Source: Sanguinoderma infundibulare (Eukaryota > Basidiomycota > Agaricomycetes > Polyporales > Polyporaceae). From it: DNA of 64,000 nucleotides. Of this stretch, positions 22,471 to 34,075 are shown one piece after another. Made by a program: the position numbers and the translations under genes. The stretch spans positions 558,001-622,000 of the forward strand of contig JAVLRN010000005.1 of the NCBI GenBank assembly GCA_032821775.1, given 5' to 3'. The notes below the pieces were generated by a model. It saw only the letters and a program-made list of their open reading frames with translations, had not been told where the DNA came from and searched no databases. The stretch's first letter is position 1, and each line of letters begins with the position of its first letter.

Positions 22471-22780
22471 GATATCCTGTAGCTCTTGGTAGTGATGTTC
22501 CCCCGAGGGAGGGACTCCGGTCCTGGCGCATACCTTTTCGTGGTCCTCGGGATAAGTAGCTTCTCGCTCGTCGTCTCTCGCGAAAGTTAGGAACGACGAG
22601 CGAGAGGCGAAACCAAAATGCGCTGGCTCGGTCTCGGTGAGCCACGATCTGATTCGTAACATGTACTTGGACGTATACAAATGCACACTCGGATCGTCGT
22701 CCCTATTTAAATTCAATCATGCTTATTCTCTCAAAGAAAAGAATGGAACGCACCTTGTCCACAAGGCGTCCCCACTCGGC

Positions 22781-24248
22781 CTAGTCACCGTCCGAGCCCG
22801 AGCCCATAGACAGTCTCGAGAATCTCTCGGCTGCACGCTCCGTCGAATGTATCTCTCCCAACGTCCCAGGCGCGGCATCCGACGCCATGCTCCCCCTGGA
22901 TACTCGCTGGCGAGCCCTGTCGCGACTCCTCCACCCCGCCGACGAGGCGGCGGTGCCACGAGACCAGACATTCGGAGCGTTCCCCTCATCTTCCGCTTCC
23001 TGCGACGAGAATAATATCGGGGTCAGCCGAGATGGTACCACAGATCGAAAACGGAGCAAACAGACTGTATACAGCACCTCTACATCCGGCGTGACCTCTT
23101 CGGGGGCCCCCGAGCCCTCCGAGTCGGCCCACGGTCTCAGGTACGGCGGTAGGTCGCCGCCCGGGCTTCGCGTCAGATTCGCGTACTCCTCCGCCGCTTC
23201 CCAGCAACGCTGTGACCCGTCCACGCCGGCGAGCCACAGCGCCTTCGCCTTCGCACTGCGCCTCTCCTGCTTGCTCCGCAGGTTCGCGTGCACGCCCCTG
23301 TCCGCGGGGACGAGGTACATCGGCACCCTGGCCGCGGGCTGGGACGACCAGAGCGCGCGGACGAACTCGAACTCTAGGTCGTGGAAGTGGGAGAGCGCGG
23401 GCAGGACAGCTGGCTGGACGATGACCTGCTGCAGACGCGGGTAGTGCTCTGGCGTCTCTAAATGTTCCCGGGATTCCGATTCCTCCGAGTCATCGCTCTG
23501 CTCGGACTCTTCATTCGCACGTTCAACTGCGTGTGGATATGCCAGTGAGTCACACTGGGTGTGCCGAGCAACGTGATAGCTCACCGTACAACGCTTGCAA
23601 GTCCTCGAACGTGAAGCTCGGGGAGACGTCCAGGTCCGGCACGTCCGACACCCGCAAATGCGTGACGTTCGGGCTCAACGCCGTCCACTGACGGGGAGAC
23701 GGGCCGGAAAGCACATGAAGCCTCCGGAGCGCAGGGAACGGCGGCCGCGAACCGAGATGAAGACGAGGGGCGGAAAACAGGACGCCGCAAACCGTGAGCT
23801 CCCGCAGGTTCGGGAACTCGACGTCCAAGGCGACAGGCTTCTCGGGGTCCCCGCGACGTCCCCAAGGGGAGACCACCAAGGAGAGGGTCTCGACGTCCGC
23901 GGCGACGGCTCGGAGAAGCGTCGTGACGGTGAACATGTAGACCTTCCAGACCATCGTCTGGGACTCGCCGCGGGGAGGCAATATCGAGACGAAGAGATGG
24001 CGCACTCTGGCGGCGGCGGCCTCTGTGCCGCGCTCCCGGTCCGTGTGCTCCTCCTTCAGGCGCGCGAGGAAATGGGGTGCGGCAGTGAGAATCCGGGGGC
24101 CGTTGAAGGAGACGGAGTGAAAGCGCGCGGGGCGGGAGACTGCGTGCATCCGATGGGACACGAGCGAAAGGGAGCATGCTGTGAGTCCGCCGTCGGTGCA
24201 GGCGAGAAAGCATATTGGCGTGAGGAGCTCGACAGGAAGGCTGTCCAT
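22781..24248 (-). CDS. F-box protein, cluster paralogue 1
   Basis: Likely substrate adaptor of an SCF ubiquitin ligase. Two exons on the minus strand (23585-24248, 22781-23526) joined at a phase-1 intron give 469 residues. The N-terminus M-D-S-L-P-V-E-L-L-T-P-I with A-C-T-D-G-G and C-S-L-S-L-V-S is the F-box form common in Agaricomycetes. The middle contains weak leucine-rich repeats (F-P-N-L-R-E-L-T-V, F-P-A-L-R-R-L-H-V, V-T-H-L-R-V-S). Exon 2 begins with an acidic Ser/Glu-rich segment and then a region shared with paralogues 2 and 3 (x-V-P-M-Y-L-V-P). The intron follows L-Y-G, the same place as in the other two paralogues. A TATA-like GACTATATAGTC palindrome is about 160 bp upstream. Confidence 0.85.
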
Positions 24249-24893
24249 TCTTCCTTGATTGCAATGTCTGCTCGCACGAATGCCTAACGTGAGTGAGTGA
24301 ACCCATCCCACCCCGGAGTGGCGGAGTACACGACTTACCCCGTGTGGTAGCAAAGATAGACCACAGATGGACCACAAAGGAGATCCTTGAATTGGCAAGT
24401 CGTAGGACTATATAGTCGCGCCGGATCACCGTTCGTCGTGACTCTCAGAACGCAGAATTTTGATGCGACCAGCTCTGTGGGAAGCAAGAAGAGTCAGCAT
24501 AGGCACTGGGAAGAGCACTCGGTGTCAATGGTAACAGAAACGCTTTACCGCCGCAATGCTTAACGCGTGCTACACCTTGTGTAAACACGATCGTTCAAAG
24601 GAGGAAGCCACAGGGGAACTCTTGCGCGCCAGTAAGCAAAGTTAGTCGTGGGTGAAAAAAGCGAGCCCACAGGGCACCACGCAAGTATATAGCGTCTCCA
24701 GGAGCACTGCCCCAATACAACATTGATCCTTGTCCCGACTCCGAAGCGGGACCGCAGCCGTACACGCGTGACAGAGATCCAGCGTCCCACCCTAGATTCA
24801 CATGGCATGTCAGATACAGATCCCGCCCGAGGATGCCATAACCAGAGAACAAAACGAACGTACTTCCATTTCGCATTGCATCCAAGTTCGCGA
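24249..24893. other. Promoter of F-box 1 and 3' region of F-box 2
   Basis: 645 bp with no recognised gene. The left part is the upstream region of F-box paralogue 1. It contains the palindrome GACTATATAGTC at 24406-24417, a plausible TATA element for that gene. The right part follows the stop codon of F-box paralogue 2. Confidence 0.5.
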
Positions 24894-26046
24894 TCACCGC
24901 CGGCCCATGATGAGGAGGTGCCACGGGACGATGTGGCCGACCTCCCTCCGGTTGGCCCAGTCCTCTTCGACCGCCCAACACCCCTCGCCGCCCTCCATCC
25001 TATCCCGCCATTCCTCCTTCGCTCTCCGGACGAACGCGCGGTAGCCGATCCCCCACTTCACGTCCCCAGGGACGAGGTATACAGGCACGCGCGCCCGTCG
25101 CGTGGAGCACCACAACCGGGTGACGAAGTCGCAGTAGAGCATGGACACCCCACACTTCTCTGGAGGTAGCGCTGGCTGGATGAGGACCTGCTCGAGGTCC
25201 GGAAAGGCCTTGTGGGGCCCATCGTTCCCTAGGTCGTCCCTGAAACGTTAGTTTCGGGGCGAGCAGGTAGCGTGGGACAACATGCTCACCGTATATGCGC
25301 ATGAACGCCGTCAGATTGGGCTGGCGGGGGAGATGCGAGATGCGCAGATGCGTGAGCTTCGGCGCGTGTCGCGCCAGCTTTGCGAGGTCGGCAGGGGTCT
25401 CGGAATCACCTAGCATCACCAGGTGGAACCGGCTGAGCGAGGGGAAGCATGTGCGATTACCGATCGCTGAGTCCATGTCTAGAGGTAGTCCACACGCGAC
25501 GACGGTGAGTTCGCGTAGTGCAGGGAATCGGCAGGGTAAAGTGATGGGCTCATGGAGATCAGAGCGGGCGATGAGCGTAAGGGTCTCGAGATCCGAGGCT
25601 ACGGCGCATAGGAGAGAAGATAGGTGCCTTGACCATTCCTCCTCGACGTCTGCTGTCCGCAAAAAGTTGGGTGAGGAGAAGACACTGGAGGATCGCTCGC
25701 CAAACGATAGGAACGACATCGAGTCTTCGAGCCTCGGAGCGACGTCCATCTCCGTGTCCAGGTCGGGACATTCGAGGAATAGATGACGACATCTGGGCAA
25801 AATATGAGGATTGCGCCTGCGTTCGTCCCCAATGATGTGGATTAGTCGTCGTAGGTTGGCCGTGGTGGCATGCAGGGATATGGCTCGAAAGCGAAAGGGA
25901 CGAGAGGCCTTGTGAATCGCTCTGGAGACCAAGGAAAGCGAACGTGCTGTGAAAGGATCGTCAGCGCACACGAGTTCAAGAATGTCGAGTAGGAGCTCTG
26001 TCGCGAGTGTGTCCATGGCGGTCGTGGAGGGAAATGAGCGAGACAC
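24894..26046 (-). CDS. F-box protein, cluster paralogue 2
   Basis: Two minus-strand exons (25290-26046, 24894-25228) give 363 residues from the Met at 26046, or 353 from the inner Met at 26016 that aligns with the start of paralogue 1 (M-D-T-L-A-T-E-L-L-L-D-I). F-box continues R-S-L-S-L-V-S; LRR-like stretches include F-P-A-L-R-E-L-T-V-V and L-T-H-L-R-I-S-H-L. The phase-1 intron after I-Y-G must end at the second candidate acceptor (CCTAG); the nearer TTTCAG would put a stop in frame. Exon 2 has R-V-P-V-Y-L-V-P, shared with paralogue 1 (R-V-P-M-Y-L-V-P), and a long charged region. No catalytic domain. Confidence 0.82.
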
Positions 26047-26183
26047 CGTGCATTATATCATAAGCGGGGTCTTCAGGCGGTGGCTGTGCAGCCATCCTCT
26101 CACAGTCGGATTCGAAGAACCAGCCGTGCCCCGCCGTGGCCGAGAACCCCATATCGACTGTTCTTCTGCGACCAACAGGAGAT

Positions 26184-26514
26184 CTGACAACCGTTTTCAG
26201 AACGATACTTAGGCCCTCTCGAAGAAAACTCGTTCAGGTCTTCTAGGAGCCCCAGACGCTCCGGTGCTTTCGCCCCAGTTCCCAGCAGGTCGCCGCGCCG
26301 GCCTCGACCCGATCTGCCAGTCGGACACTCTAATGGGCCACCCAGCGCGGTCACCATAACTGACGTCGATGGGAGCCTCAGATGCCCCGGTGCTCTGGCC
26401 CCAGTTCCCAGTGGGACGCCGCGCCGACGGCGACGGGAACCGCACCCATTCGGTTGTCTAGCTGACCTAGACGTGTTTCTGTCGAGAGGGCCTATCGATC
26501 TGAAAACAGCTGGA
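26184..26514. mobile_element. Putative MITE-like element with inverted ends
   Basis: The two ends are imperfect inverted repeats of about 35-40 bp. The left end (26192-26230) contains GTTTTCAGAACGAT then AGGCCCTCTCGA; the right end (26472-26511) reads, in reverse complement, GTTTTCAGATCGAT then GGCCCTCTCGA. Between them are two diverged direct copies of a roughly 65-bp unit (about 26245-26306 and 26370-26430) sharing GCCCCAGTTCCCAG and CGCCGCGCCG. There is no transposase frame. Target-site duplications were not identified, so boundaries are approximate. It lies between two genes, just upstream of F-box paralogue 2. Confidence 0.45.
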
Positions 26515-26598
26515 ACAGACTCGCAGGTGTATTGACGGTGCTATGTATGACATAACGTATAGGATGGATGGATGTCTCACCAAGCCTATGCATAGTTA

Positions 26599-27697
26599 TT
26601 AGTCCTTGAGGTCAACGATGATGGGTAGGGGTATCCTCGGGAGAGCGGCATTCAGAGAGATCCTCCCGTCAGGGTTCTTCGTTTGTCCGCGCCGAATATG
26701 GGTCTTCTTTTGTTCAACGATCGCTGCACCACGCGCCTCGTGGATATGCCCATAGACGTGTAAGGTGCAATTCCGTAGATCTCTATGGGCGAGGCGTTCT
26801 GCAAGCTCTGGGCATCCTGCACTAGCGCCGCGCTTTGTGACGTCGTTAGTGCCCAGCGGAGGTGTATGCGTCATGAGGATGTCGGTTGACGGAGGGATCC
26901 GGTCATAGATATCCTTGCCATCGCCGTTGTTGTACTGGAAGGCGCCGATGGAGTAAAATGGAGCGGCCTACAAACGAGGTATGAGGAAATATGCAGAAAA
27001 TGTCCGTTTGAGGGAGGCTAACCGGTGAGCCGTAGATAGTATAGATTCTGCCACTCCTTGAGGTATAGATGGCGGCTTCGTGCTCGAGGTATATCATTCC
27101 AGCTTTGCGCAGGGACCTGCTACGAACGAGGTTGCGCGCAGCTGCAAGATCCTGGAGAGAAGAGTGTCAATCTGGCAAGGTCCCTGGCCAGAAGGATGTG
27201 AATGAACCTTGTCGCTGATATCTGCGGGCTTCATGTGTCGCATGAGACCACCGAGTTCGTAGCTGGCATCTAAACACAACTAACAGTGGAGTTAGCCCGT
27301 GATCCGTGAATTTGTAGGCGGGGGTGCGAACATCGTGGTTACCAGCGATAAAGCTGGATGAATGTGGCCGGATCAGAAGACGATCATGGGATCATTGTAG
27401 GAACACGTACTATTTCGCAGGATGCGGGAGCGTCCTCAGCCAGTTGATGGTGACCTCGAGGTCTTTAAGGGTACCATGTTTGCTCAAGTCACCGGCGTGG
27501 AGGAGGACATCGCCGGGTGGGACGGCGAATATGTACGAGTGTGTATCGGAGATGCACACAAAGCGCGTCCAGCCTGATCCTGGATGCCGGGGAGGATGCG
27601 TGATGTCATAGGAATCGTGGACGATGGCCGTTCGCGAAGGCGGAGAACCGCCTGCAGCCGACGACTCGGCGACAGCGTGTGCTCGTGTGTGGGACAT
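26599..27697 (-). CDS. Metallophosphoesterase (MPPED/239FB-like)
   Basis: Calcineurin-like phosphoesterase, probably cytosolic. Five minus-strand exons (27411-27697, 27332-27353, 27208-27279, 27023-27151, 26599-26967) join in frame to 292 residues. Metal-binding motifs in order: I-S-D-T-H-S (Asp51, His53), G-D-V-L-L-H-A-G-D (Asp70), A-G-N-H-D (Asn101, His102), then L-M-T-H-T-P-P and Y-G-H-I-H-E-A-R-G. This set and spacing match the MPPED1/MPPED2 branch. The 22-nt exon 2 carries the G-N-H-D motif. Its intron donors are GTTCGC and, for the next, GTTCAT, both weak. The substrate of the fungal members is not established. It is divergent from GUS1. Confidence 0.9.
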
Positions 27698-28005
27698 CGT
27701 TCGAGTTGCGAGGAAGAGTAGCGGGGTTGGTCCTGATGCAAGTGAGCTCTGTCAGGGAGCCAGGACGAGGGCTTATATGCAGCCTGTGTGAGGCTGCGAG
27801 AGGATGCATGTTGGCGGGAGACAGCAGCGGTCCCGAGAGGCAATGCTCCCAGGTTGGCTCCCGGTCTCATAAGGACACACCATCTAGGCGCTCATAGATA
27901 AGATAACGTCGTCGATCGAGTCTTGCAGAGTCATTATCTCCAGATTATCTCTCGACCAGGCTTTTCAGATTCACCACCGTTCTCTGCGTCCTCCTCGACC
28001 ACACA
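27698..28005. promoter_or_regulatory. Bidirectional promoter region, phosphoesterase/GUS1
   Basis: 308 bp between divergent start codons. No TATA box on the GUS1 side. A C/T-rich run occupies about 27950-28000 just before the GUS1 ATG. No coding sequence recognised. Confidence 0.5.
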
Positions 28006-30697
28006 ATGTCTGGCACGCTCACAACGTCTCCTGCCGCTACCCCCTTTCCATGGGCATCTGCTGCCGTCGCAGTCTTCACCGGAAAGGCAGTCCTCAACTT
28101 TGACACCGCCGCCACAGGTGTGACTCTCGAGCTAGACGCATCGACACTCACCGCAGAGGATGAAATCGTCCAATCGTTGGCCAAGGCTGGCGGCCTCTCA
28201 GATGACAGTGAAAAGGTGCGACATACGTACTGTTGCTGTGCATGCCTCTATTTATCCGCATTTTCCATAGACGACTGCATACTTCGCTCTCGCAAAGTCA
28301 TTGCCTACCGTCACAGCCTTCCCGCAAATTACGGCCGCGCTCGACTCCTTGGACGATCATCTTGCCTTTAGAACTTTCCTTGTTGGTCATGACATTACCG
28401 CCGCCGACTTCATCGTCTGGGGCGCCCTCAAAGGTCCGTGCGCATATTCACAGCTTCCCGCACTAATCGTAATTCGGCCGTATCGCAGGCAGTGTGAAGA
28501 TCATCGGTCTACTCAAGAACAACAAGCATCCCCATTTAAATCGTTGGTTTACATATCTCGATTCATTGGACTCCACACAGCTGGCTATTGCGAGTCTTGC
28601 CGGTTTGTCCTCCCGTTTTCCGGGTACGAAGACGTGTGCTGAAATGTATGCCCCCAGAGGCCAAGTCTGCCAAGGCGCGGTCCAACAAGACCGCAGCATC
28701 TTTTGCTCTCGGCTTGCAAGATGCCAAAGAGGGCGAGGTCATTACCCGTTTCCCTCCGGAGCCCAGCGGGTACCTGCATATCGGCCATGCCAAGGCCGCG
28801 ATGCTCAACCAATACTTCGCCCAGATGTACAAGGGCAAGATGATCATCCGCTTCGATGATACCAACCCCACCAAAGAGAGGGTACGTATCTTCGCTTACT
28901 TAACAGTTCTACTATCTAATTAGACTGTCGGGTAGACCGAGTTCGAGGAGACCATCCTCGAGGACCTCGCCCTCCTCGATATCCATGGCGACAAAGTCAC
29001 GCACACGTCTGATTACTTTGACCAACTGTACGAGTACGCCATCCAGATGATCAAGACCGGCAAGGCGTACGCCGACGACACCGAGCAGGAGCAGATGCGC
29101 AAGGAACGCATGGACGGCATCGCCTCCAAGCACCGGGACGACTCTGTAGAGGACAGCCTGAAACACTTCCAGGAGATGACAAAGGGGACGCCGGAGGGCA
29201 CCCGCTGGTGTCTTCGTGCCAGGATGAGCGTCGACAACCCTAATAAGGCCCTGCGGGATCCCGTCATCTACCGGACGAACCTACTGCCCCACCACCGCAC
29301 TGGGTGAGTCATCTTGCGTATTTGGCAGGTGTCGTCGCTGTCCTAAGCACTGCCTGACAGCGACAAGTGGAAGGTCTATCCCACATATGACTTCGCTTGT
29401 CCGATCGTGGACTCGTACGAGGGTGTTACACACGCTCTCCGTACCAACGAGTACCGCGACCGCAACCCTCAGTACCAGTGGATGATCGACGCTCTCAACA
29501 TCCGAAAAGTTAACATCTGGGACTTCAGGCAAGTAAAATGTCGTTGAGGGTGTTCACACTACTGATTCTACACGATTGTAGCCGTTTGAACTTTATCTAC
29601 ACGCTTCTGTCCAAGCGCAAACTTCATTGGTTTGTAGATAGCGGCATCGTCTGTGGGTGGGACGACCCTCGCTTCCCTACCGTCCGCGGTATTCGTCGTC
29701 GCGGGCTCACCGTGGAGGCGCTCCGTCAATTTATGCTTGCTCAAGGTCCTTCTCAGGCGATCGTCTCGCTCGAGTGGGATACGCTCTGGACTCTGAACAA
29801 AAAGGTCATCGACCCTATTGCTCCTCGTTTCTGGGCGCTATCCAATGCGAACATGCAAGTATTCTACAGGTTTTCTGGGGACGAAGTTGGCTCTGACGTC
29901 TCGAGTGCAGTGTTCCCGTGACGATCAAGGGCGGTCCTGCCGAGCCTGAAGTCAAGACCCTGCCGAAGCACAAGAAGAACCCTGAGGTCGGCGAGAAGAA
30001 GACTGTGTACTCATCCCAGATCTTCGTCGAGCAGGAGGACGCGCTCTCGTTTGACGACCAGGAGGAGATCACCCTCATGGACTGGGGCAACGCCATCGTC
30101 CGCTCCAAGACGACGAACGCGTCCGGCACCGTCACCGCGATCGAGATGGAGCTCCACCTCGCGGGCGACTTCCGCAAGACCAAGAAAAAGATCACCTGGC
30201 TCGCGCAGCCCGACGCCGCGGCCGCGCACGCGCTCGTCGACGTGACGCTCCTCGACCACGACTACCTGATCACGAAGAAGAAGCTGGAGGAGAACGACGC
30301 CGTCAAGGATTTCGTCACGCCCGTGTCCGAGTTCCGCGACGAGGCGCGCGCAGACGCGAACGTCGGGGACCTCAAGAAGGGTGACATCATCCAGTTCGAG
30401 CGCAAGGGGTACTACATCTTCGACGGCGTCGTCGGCGGCCGCCACGAGTTCATCTGCATCCCCGACGGGCGCGCGGCGAGCATCGCGAGCAAGGCGGGCG
30501 CGCAGACCGGTACGGCGACTCCCACTCCTGTCGAGGGCGGGAAGAAGAATGCTAAATCCGTCGCGAAGAAGGGGGGAAACGGTGACGCGCCGGTGGAGAC
30601 GAAGATGTACAAGGTCGCGAAGGTGTATGGGGAGGACGACGTGATCCCTGCGGTGGAGACGAAGATGTACAGGGTGCAGAACGTCTACGATGCTTAG
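28006..30697 (+). CDS. GUS1: Cytosolic glutamyl-tRNA synthetase
   Basis: Charges tRNA-Glu in the cytosol. Eight exons (28006-28215, 28271-28433, 28489-28602, 28658-28881, 28936-29303, 29361-29528, 29582-29858, 29906-30697) join in frame to 771 residues. Residues 1-160 form the GST-like N-terminal domain that in yeast docks onto Arc1. The class I core has [12 protein letters not shown] (HIGH at 203-206) and the KMSKS equivalent L-L-S-K-R (424-428), with [11 protein letters not shown] typical of eukaryotic GluRS. Intron 6 begins with GC (AG|GCAAGT), which is needed to give W-D-F-S-R-L-N-F. The exon 8 acceptor (CTCGAG) is weak and its exact position uncertain. The tail has a 60-bp tandem duplication encoding V-E-T-K-M-Y-[KR]-V twice. 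It is somewhat longer than yeast GluRS. Confidence 0.95.
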
Positions 30698-31223
30698 ACT
30701 CCTCGAGGGGACGATGGAGGTATCCAGTGCTGATGTATCAATACCCATGTTGTATCAAATTAAGACCCCCCGCAACGGCATTGGGTTCCACGACCTACAG
30801 TACTAGTTCCGAGTTTCCTTTATGTACTTCGAAGTGCGTGAGTACTAGAAGGATAGTTCGTGATCATCAGTAGGCTCGGGCCGCGGTGCGGCCGTTGGTG
30901 TCCTACCTTTCACGTGCGCTCTAAACTCGAATCGGTGTCCAATACGCGTTTCCTGCGCGATGTTCAAATCAGAGAATCATGAGACTATCCCCAGCTTTGT
31001 CCCATGCATGGCTTGGCTTTGTCCTATGGCTTGGTAAGCCCGTTGTGCAGCAGAATTGTCCGCTGACAAAGCCCAGAGGGGTATTCGAGCTCAGCATGGC
31101 GACACACCATTCAGTGTAGATTCCCAGCTCCAAAGACTCCTCCAGCCACTATATAAATCAGAGCAAACGCTATCTCTGTAGCCCATGACCCGAGTGATAC
31201 AAGTCGCACGCAAAGTACCCAGG
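30698..31223. other. Interval between GUS1 and MDR gene
   Basis: 526 bp with no recognised coding sequence: GUS1 3' UTR on the left and the promoter of the MDR gene on the right, including the TATA box at 31150-31157. Confidence 0.55.
31150..31157 (+). promoter_or_regulatory. TATA box of the MDR reductase gene
   Basis: TATATAAA, 67-74 bp upstream of the start codon at 31224, a spacing that suits a short 5' leader. Confidence 0.65.
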
Positions 31224-32676
31224 ATGGTGTCTACTGTCGCCAACGTTCCCAAGACCATGAAGGCTCTCGTTTACTTGGAGGCATGTACTGTGCAAGGCTT
31301 CTATACCCGGTCGCGTCACTAATTGTTGCTTGTACGTGTAGCCCGGCCGTGCCGCCGTCCAGGACCACCCCGTCCCGGAGGTAGGCGACGACGACATCCT
31401 CATCAGGACCGTCGCCGTCGCACAGAATCCCACCGACTGGAAGTGTAAGCCGCATCTCCACAAACACCGTTGCACGTACGCTAATCAACTTGCATCCCTG
31501 TCCCCTCCTCCCCCCAGTTGTCCACTCGGACAGAGCCAACCCCGGCTCCGTCGTCGGCTGCGACTGGTCCGGCCACGTCGTGCGCGTCGGCAAGAACGTC
31601 TCCGCACCCGTCGTCGGCGAGCACGCCGCCGGGTTCGTGATGGGCTCGACGTTCGCCGACAGCGGCGCGTACGCCGAGTACGTCAAGACCCCAGCCGAAC
31701 TCGCGTGGGCCGTCCCCGAGCGCACGTTCACGCACGAGGAGGCCGCCACGCTCGGATGCGCGTGAGTTGCACGTCCCGGACTCCCCGGTACGAACGAAAA
31801 TGCGGATGGCGAGTGCTGATGATGATGACGCGCGCACTTGTGTTGCTCGTCGTGTGCAGGTTCTGGACGGCCGTGCAGGCGTTGTACCACCCGACGCGGC
31901 TCGGGCTGGTCGAGCCGCCTGCAAGTGTCTCTGGGGAGGAGTGGTTGTACGTCCACGGCGGAGCTTGTGCGTTCTCGTCCTTCTCCTTCTCGCTCGCGTC
32001 GCGTGACGCTCGGTATAGCATGAATGCCGATCCCGTCCCCTCCTGCAGCCTCGGTCGGCCAGTTCGCGATCCAGCTCGCCGCGCTGTCCGGCTACAAGGT
32101 CGTCACGACCGCCTCCCCCAAGAACTTCGCGCTCCTCGAGTCGCTCGGCGCGTCCGCGGTCTTCGACTACCGCGAACCCGTTCCGGACATCGTGGCCAAG
32201 ATCAAGGGCGTCGCGCACGACTCGATCCGCGTCGCGTTCGACACGATCAGCGTGAGGGAGTCGCAAGGCATCAGCGCGGCGGTCATCGCGCCGACGGGGG
32301 GCAAGGTGTTGCACATCCTGCCCGTGATCGCAGACGCGACCGCGAGGACGGACGTCGTGCGCGAAGGTCAGTTCCCTCTGCGTCATCCACGGGCGGGGGG
32401 ACGGGACTCACCTGGACTGATCACGCAGACACCCTCATCTACTCGGCCTTGGGGCGCGCGTACACCTTGGCGAATGGGCACCATGTCCCCGCCGTGCCCG
32501 CGGACAGGGCGCAGATTGCCGAGTTCTTGAAGAAGGTCCCGGGCCTCGTCAAGGAGGGCAAGATCAAGCCGCTGTCCATCAAGAGCTGGCCGGGCGGCCT
32601 GGACGGTATACCTGCTGGGTTGCAGTACATGAAGGAGGGTAAGGTCAGCGCCGAGAAAATAGTCTATACGATTTGA
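31224..32676 (+). CDS. MDR-superfamily oxidoreductase (enoyl-reductase-like)
   Basis: NADPH-dependent medium-chain dehydrogenase/reductase of the zinc-free type, like fungal trans-enoyl reductases (ToxD/LovC group). Six exons (31224-31280, 31342-31444, 31518-31761, 31860-31966, 32049-32366, 32429-32676) give 358 residues. Exon 1 holds M-K-A-L-V-Y-L-E; then N-P-T-D-W-K, G-C-D-W-S-G-H-V, A-G-F-V-M-G, the nucleotide-binding G-G-A-S-S-V-G-Q-F-A-I-Q-L-A, and near the end K-I-K-P-L-S-I. Intron 1 starts with GC (GAG|GCATGT), the only choice that joins L-E to P-G-R-A. A second Met at 31257 is an alternative start. No polyketide synthase is nearby, so a role in secondary metabolism is not supported here. 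Confidence 0.9.
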
Positions 32677-32822
32677 ATGAGGGTGTCCGTGCCATAGAGT
32701 ACAAATGAGGGAGACATTTAATTTACTGTCCTATTCGATGGTCCAATAGATTCGGAGTACGCGGTCGTACGAGCGAGCGTCCAATAACGCAGAAACGAGA
32801 TATCAATACTGGACCGAAGCCT

Positions 32823-34075
32823 TTAGGCTCCAACGACGACCATCCCCTTGCCCGACAGCGGCGCGTTGCAGAGGACAGAGGGCGTCATCTTGCCTGGGGA
32901 AACCTCGGTTATCTGAGGCTCCGCGATGGGTGCCTCCCAGATCAAACGTTTTCCTTCGATGGCCTGCTGCCACACGCCTCGCAGCTTCATGATGCAGCCC
33001 CGACTGGGATCGGCCCCGAGAGTGCCTTTGGGAAGCTGCATGGGAGGGAGCAAAAGCACCGGTACCCGAGCCTTCGCAATCGACCTCCGTATGTGGTTGA
33101 GGAAGTCGCGGTATGACAGCTCGGCGGTTCCCTGGCGGGCGCCGGGAGAAGGGCCTGGGATAGGCTGGATGACGACCTTCTCGAGGTGAGGGAAGAGGTC
33201 CTCTGGTGCGGATGCGCCTATCAAACGAACAGAGGCGGTTGGTCAAACTGAGCTCATAAAGCCGTCATGAGAAACTTACTGAAAGATTGCACGAGAGAAT
33301 CAACGGTGACACGGGGATGGTAGTCCAGGCGTGAAACACGCAGATGGGTCAAGTGCGGCGCATGTTTCGCCCACTTGTGAAAGTCGACATCCTTGTTGAC
33401 GAGTGACTGGATGTGATGTAGTCGCTTGAGAGCCGGATAGAGGGGTTTGTCGCTCGGAACGAAGTCGAAGGGAAGGAAGCTGGGATCGCCTCCGACGAGG
33501 GTAAGCTCCTCCAGGCAAGGGAACTGGCACCGGAGTACGGTCGAGCTTCTCCATTGCGCTTGCATAAGGGCGAGTGAATGGAGCTCAGGAGCGACCACGC
33601 GGATCAGGGTTGGGATGACGCGGTTATACTGCTCGTCCAGGCTATCCTGTCCGGATTGCATGTGCTGGGCTCGCTTCTGCAGGGACGCAAGCCATTCAGC
33701 TCGTGACCCCGGGGCAGCGGCAGGGGTAGAGGTGGAAGGAGCGGTTGCCAAACCTTTGCCGAAGAAGGAAAGGCAGAGATGGCGAACGCGAGGGATGTGG
33801 TCGATTGCATGAGCGCGCTCTCGTTGGTAACATTGAAGGAATTGTTCGATCTGGGTGGGAGAGTTGAGAAGTTGGACGGAGTAGAATCGGGCCGGACGGG
33901 ATGCGTAGTTAACGCGTTTGGAGACAAGAGCGAGCGAACAACCGCTTTGGCCGCCGTCGGTGCAAGCAAAAAAAGAAATGAAGGTGAGCAGCTCAACTGC
34001 GAGCTTGTCCAATGTGAGGGTGTTGTCCATGGGGAGGGAAAGCCGTCTGGAGCTTGCGATAGAGGACAGTGTCAC
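32823..34075 (-). CDS. F-box protein, cluster paralogue 3
   Basis: Two minus-strand exons (33280-34075, 32823-33217) give 396 residues from the first Met, or 381 from the inner Met at 34030. L-D-K-L-A-V-E-L-L-T-F-I followed by F-A-C-T-D-G-G and C-S-L-A-L-V-S is close to paralogue 1. The LRR-like core includes F-P-C-L-E-E-L-T-L-V and L-T-H-L-R-V-S-R-L. The phase-1 intron after S-F falls where paralogues 1 and 2 have theirs. Exon 2 has R-V-P-V-L-L-L-P, aligning with V-P-M-Y-L-V-P of paralogue 1. It is separated from the other two paralogues by three unrelated genes, so the family expanded or was broken up locally. Confidence 0.83.

Larger units (their letters stand above)
21751..22780. other. 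Interval with an orphan promoter-like segment
   Basis: About 1 kb between the broken MYND gene and the 3' end of the first F-box gene. It holds a TATA box, a C/T-rich run and a short repeat array (listed separately), but no plus-strand coding sequence follows. A 232-codon minus frame (22018-22716) is open but consists of low-complexity Lys/Thr/Arg-rich sequence produced by the repeats. Confidence 0.5.

Noticed and set aside
22018..22716. 232-codon minus frame
   Set aside because: Its middle is encoded by the TTTCGG repeat array, giving Lys/Thr/Arg low-complexity sequence, and no family was recognised.
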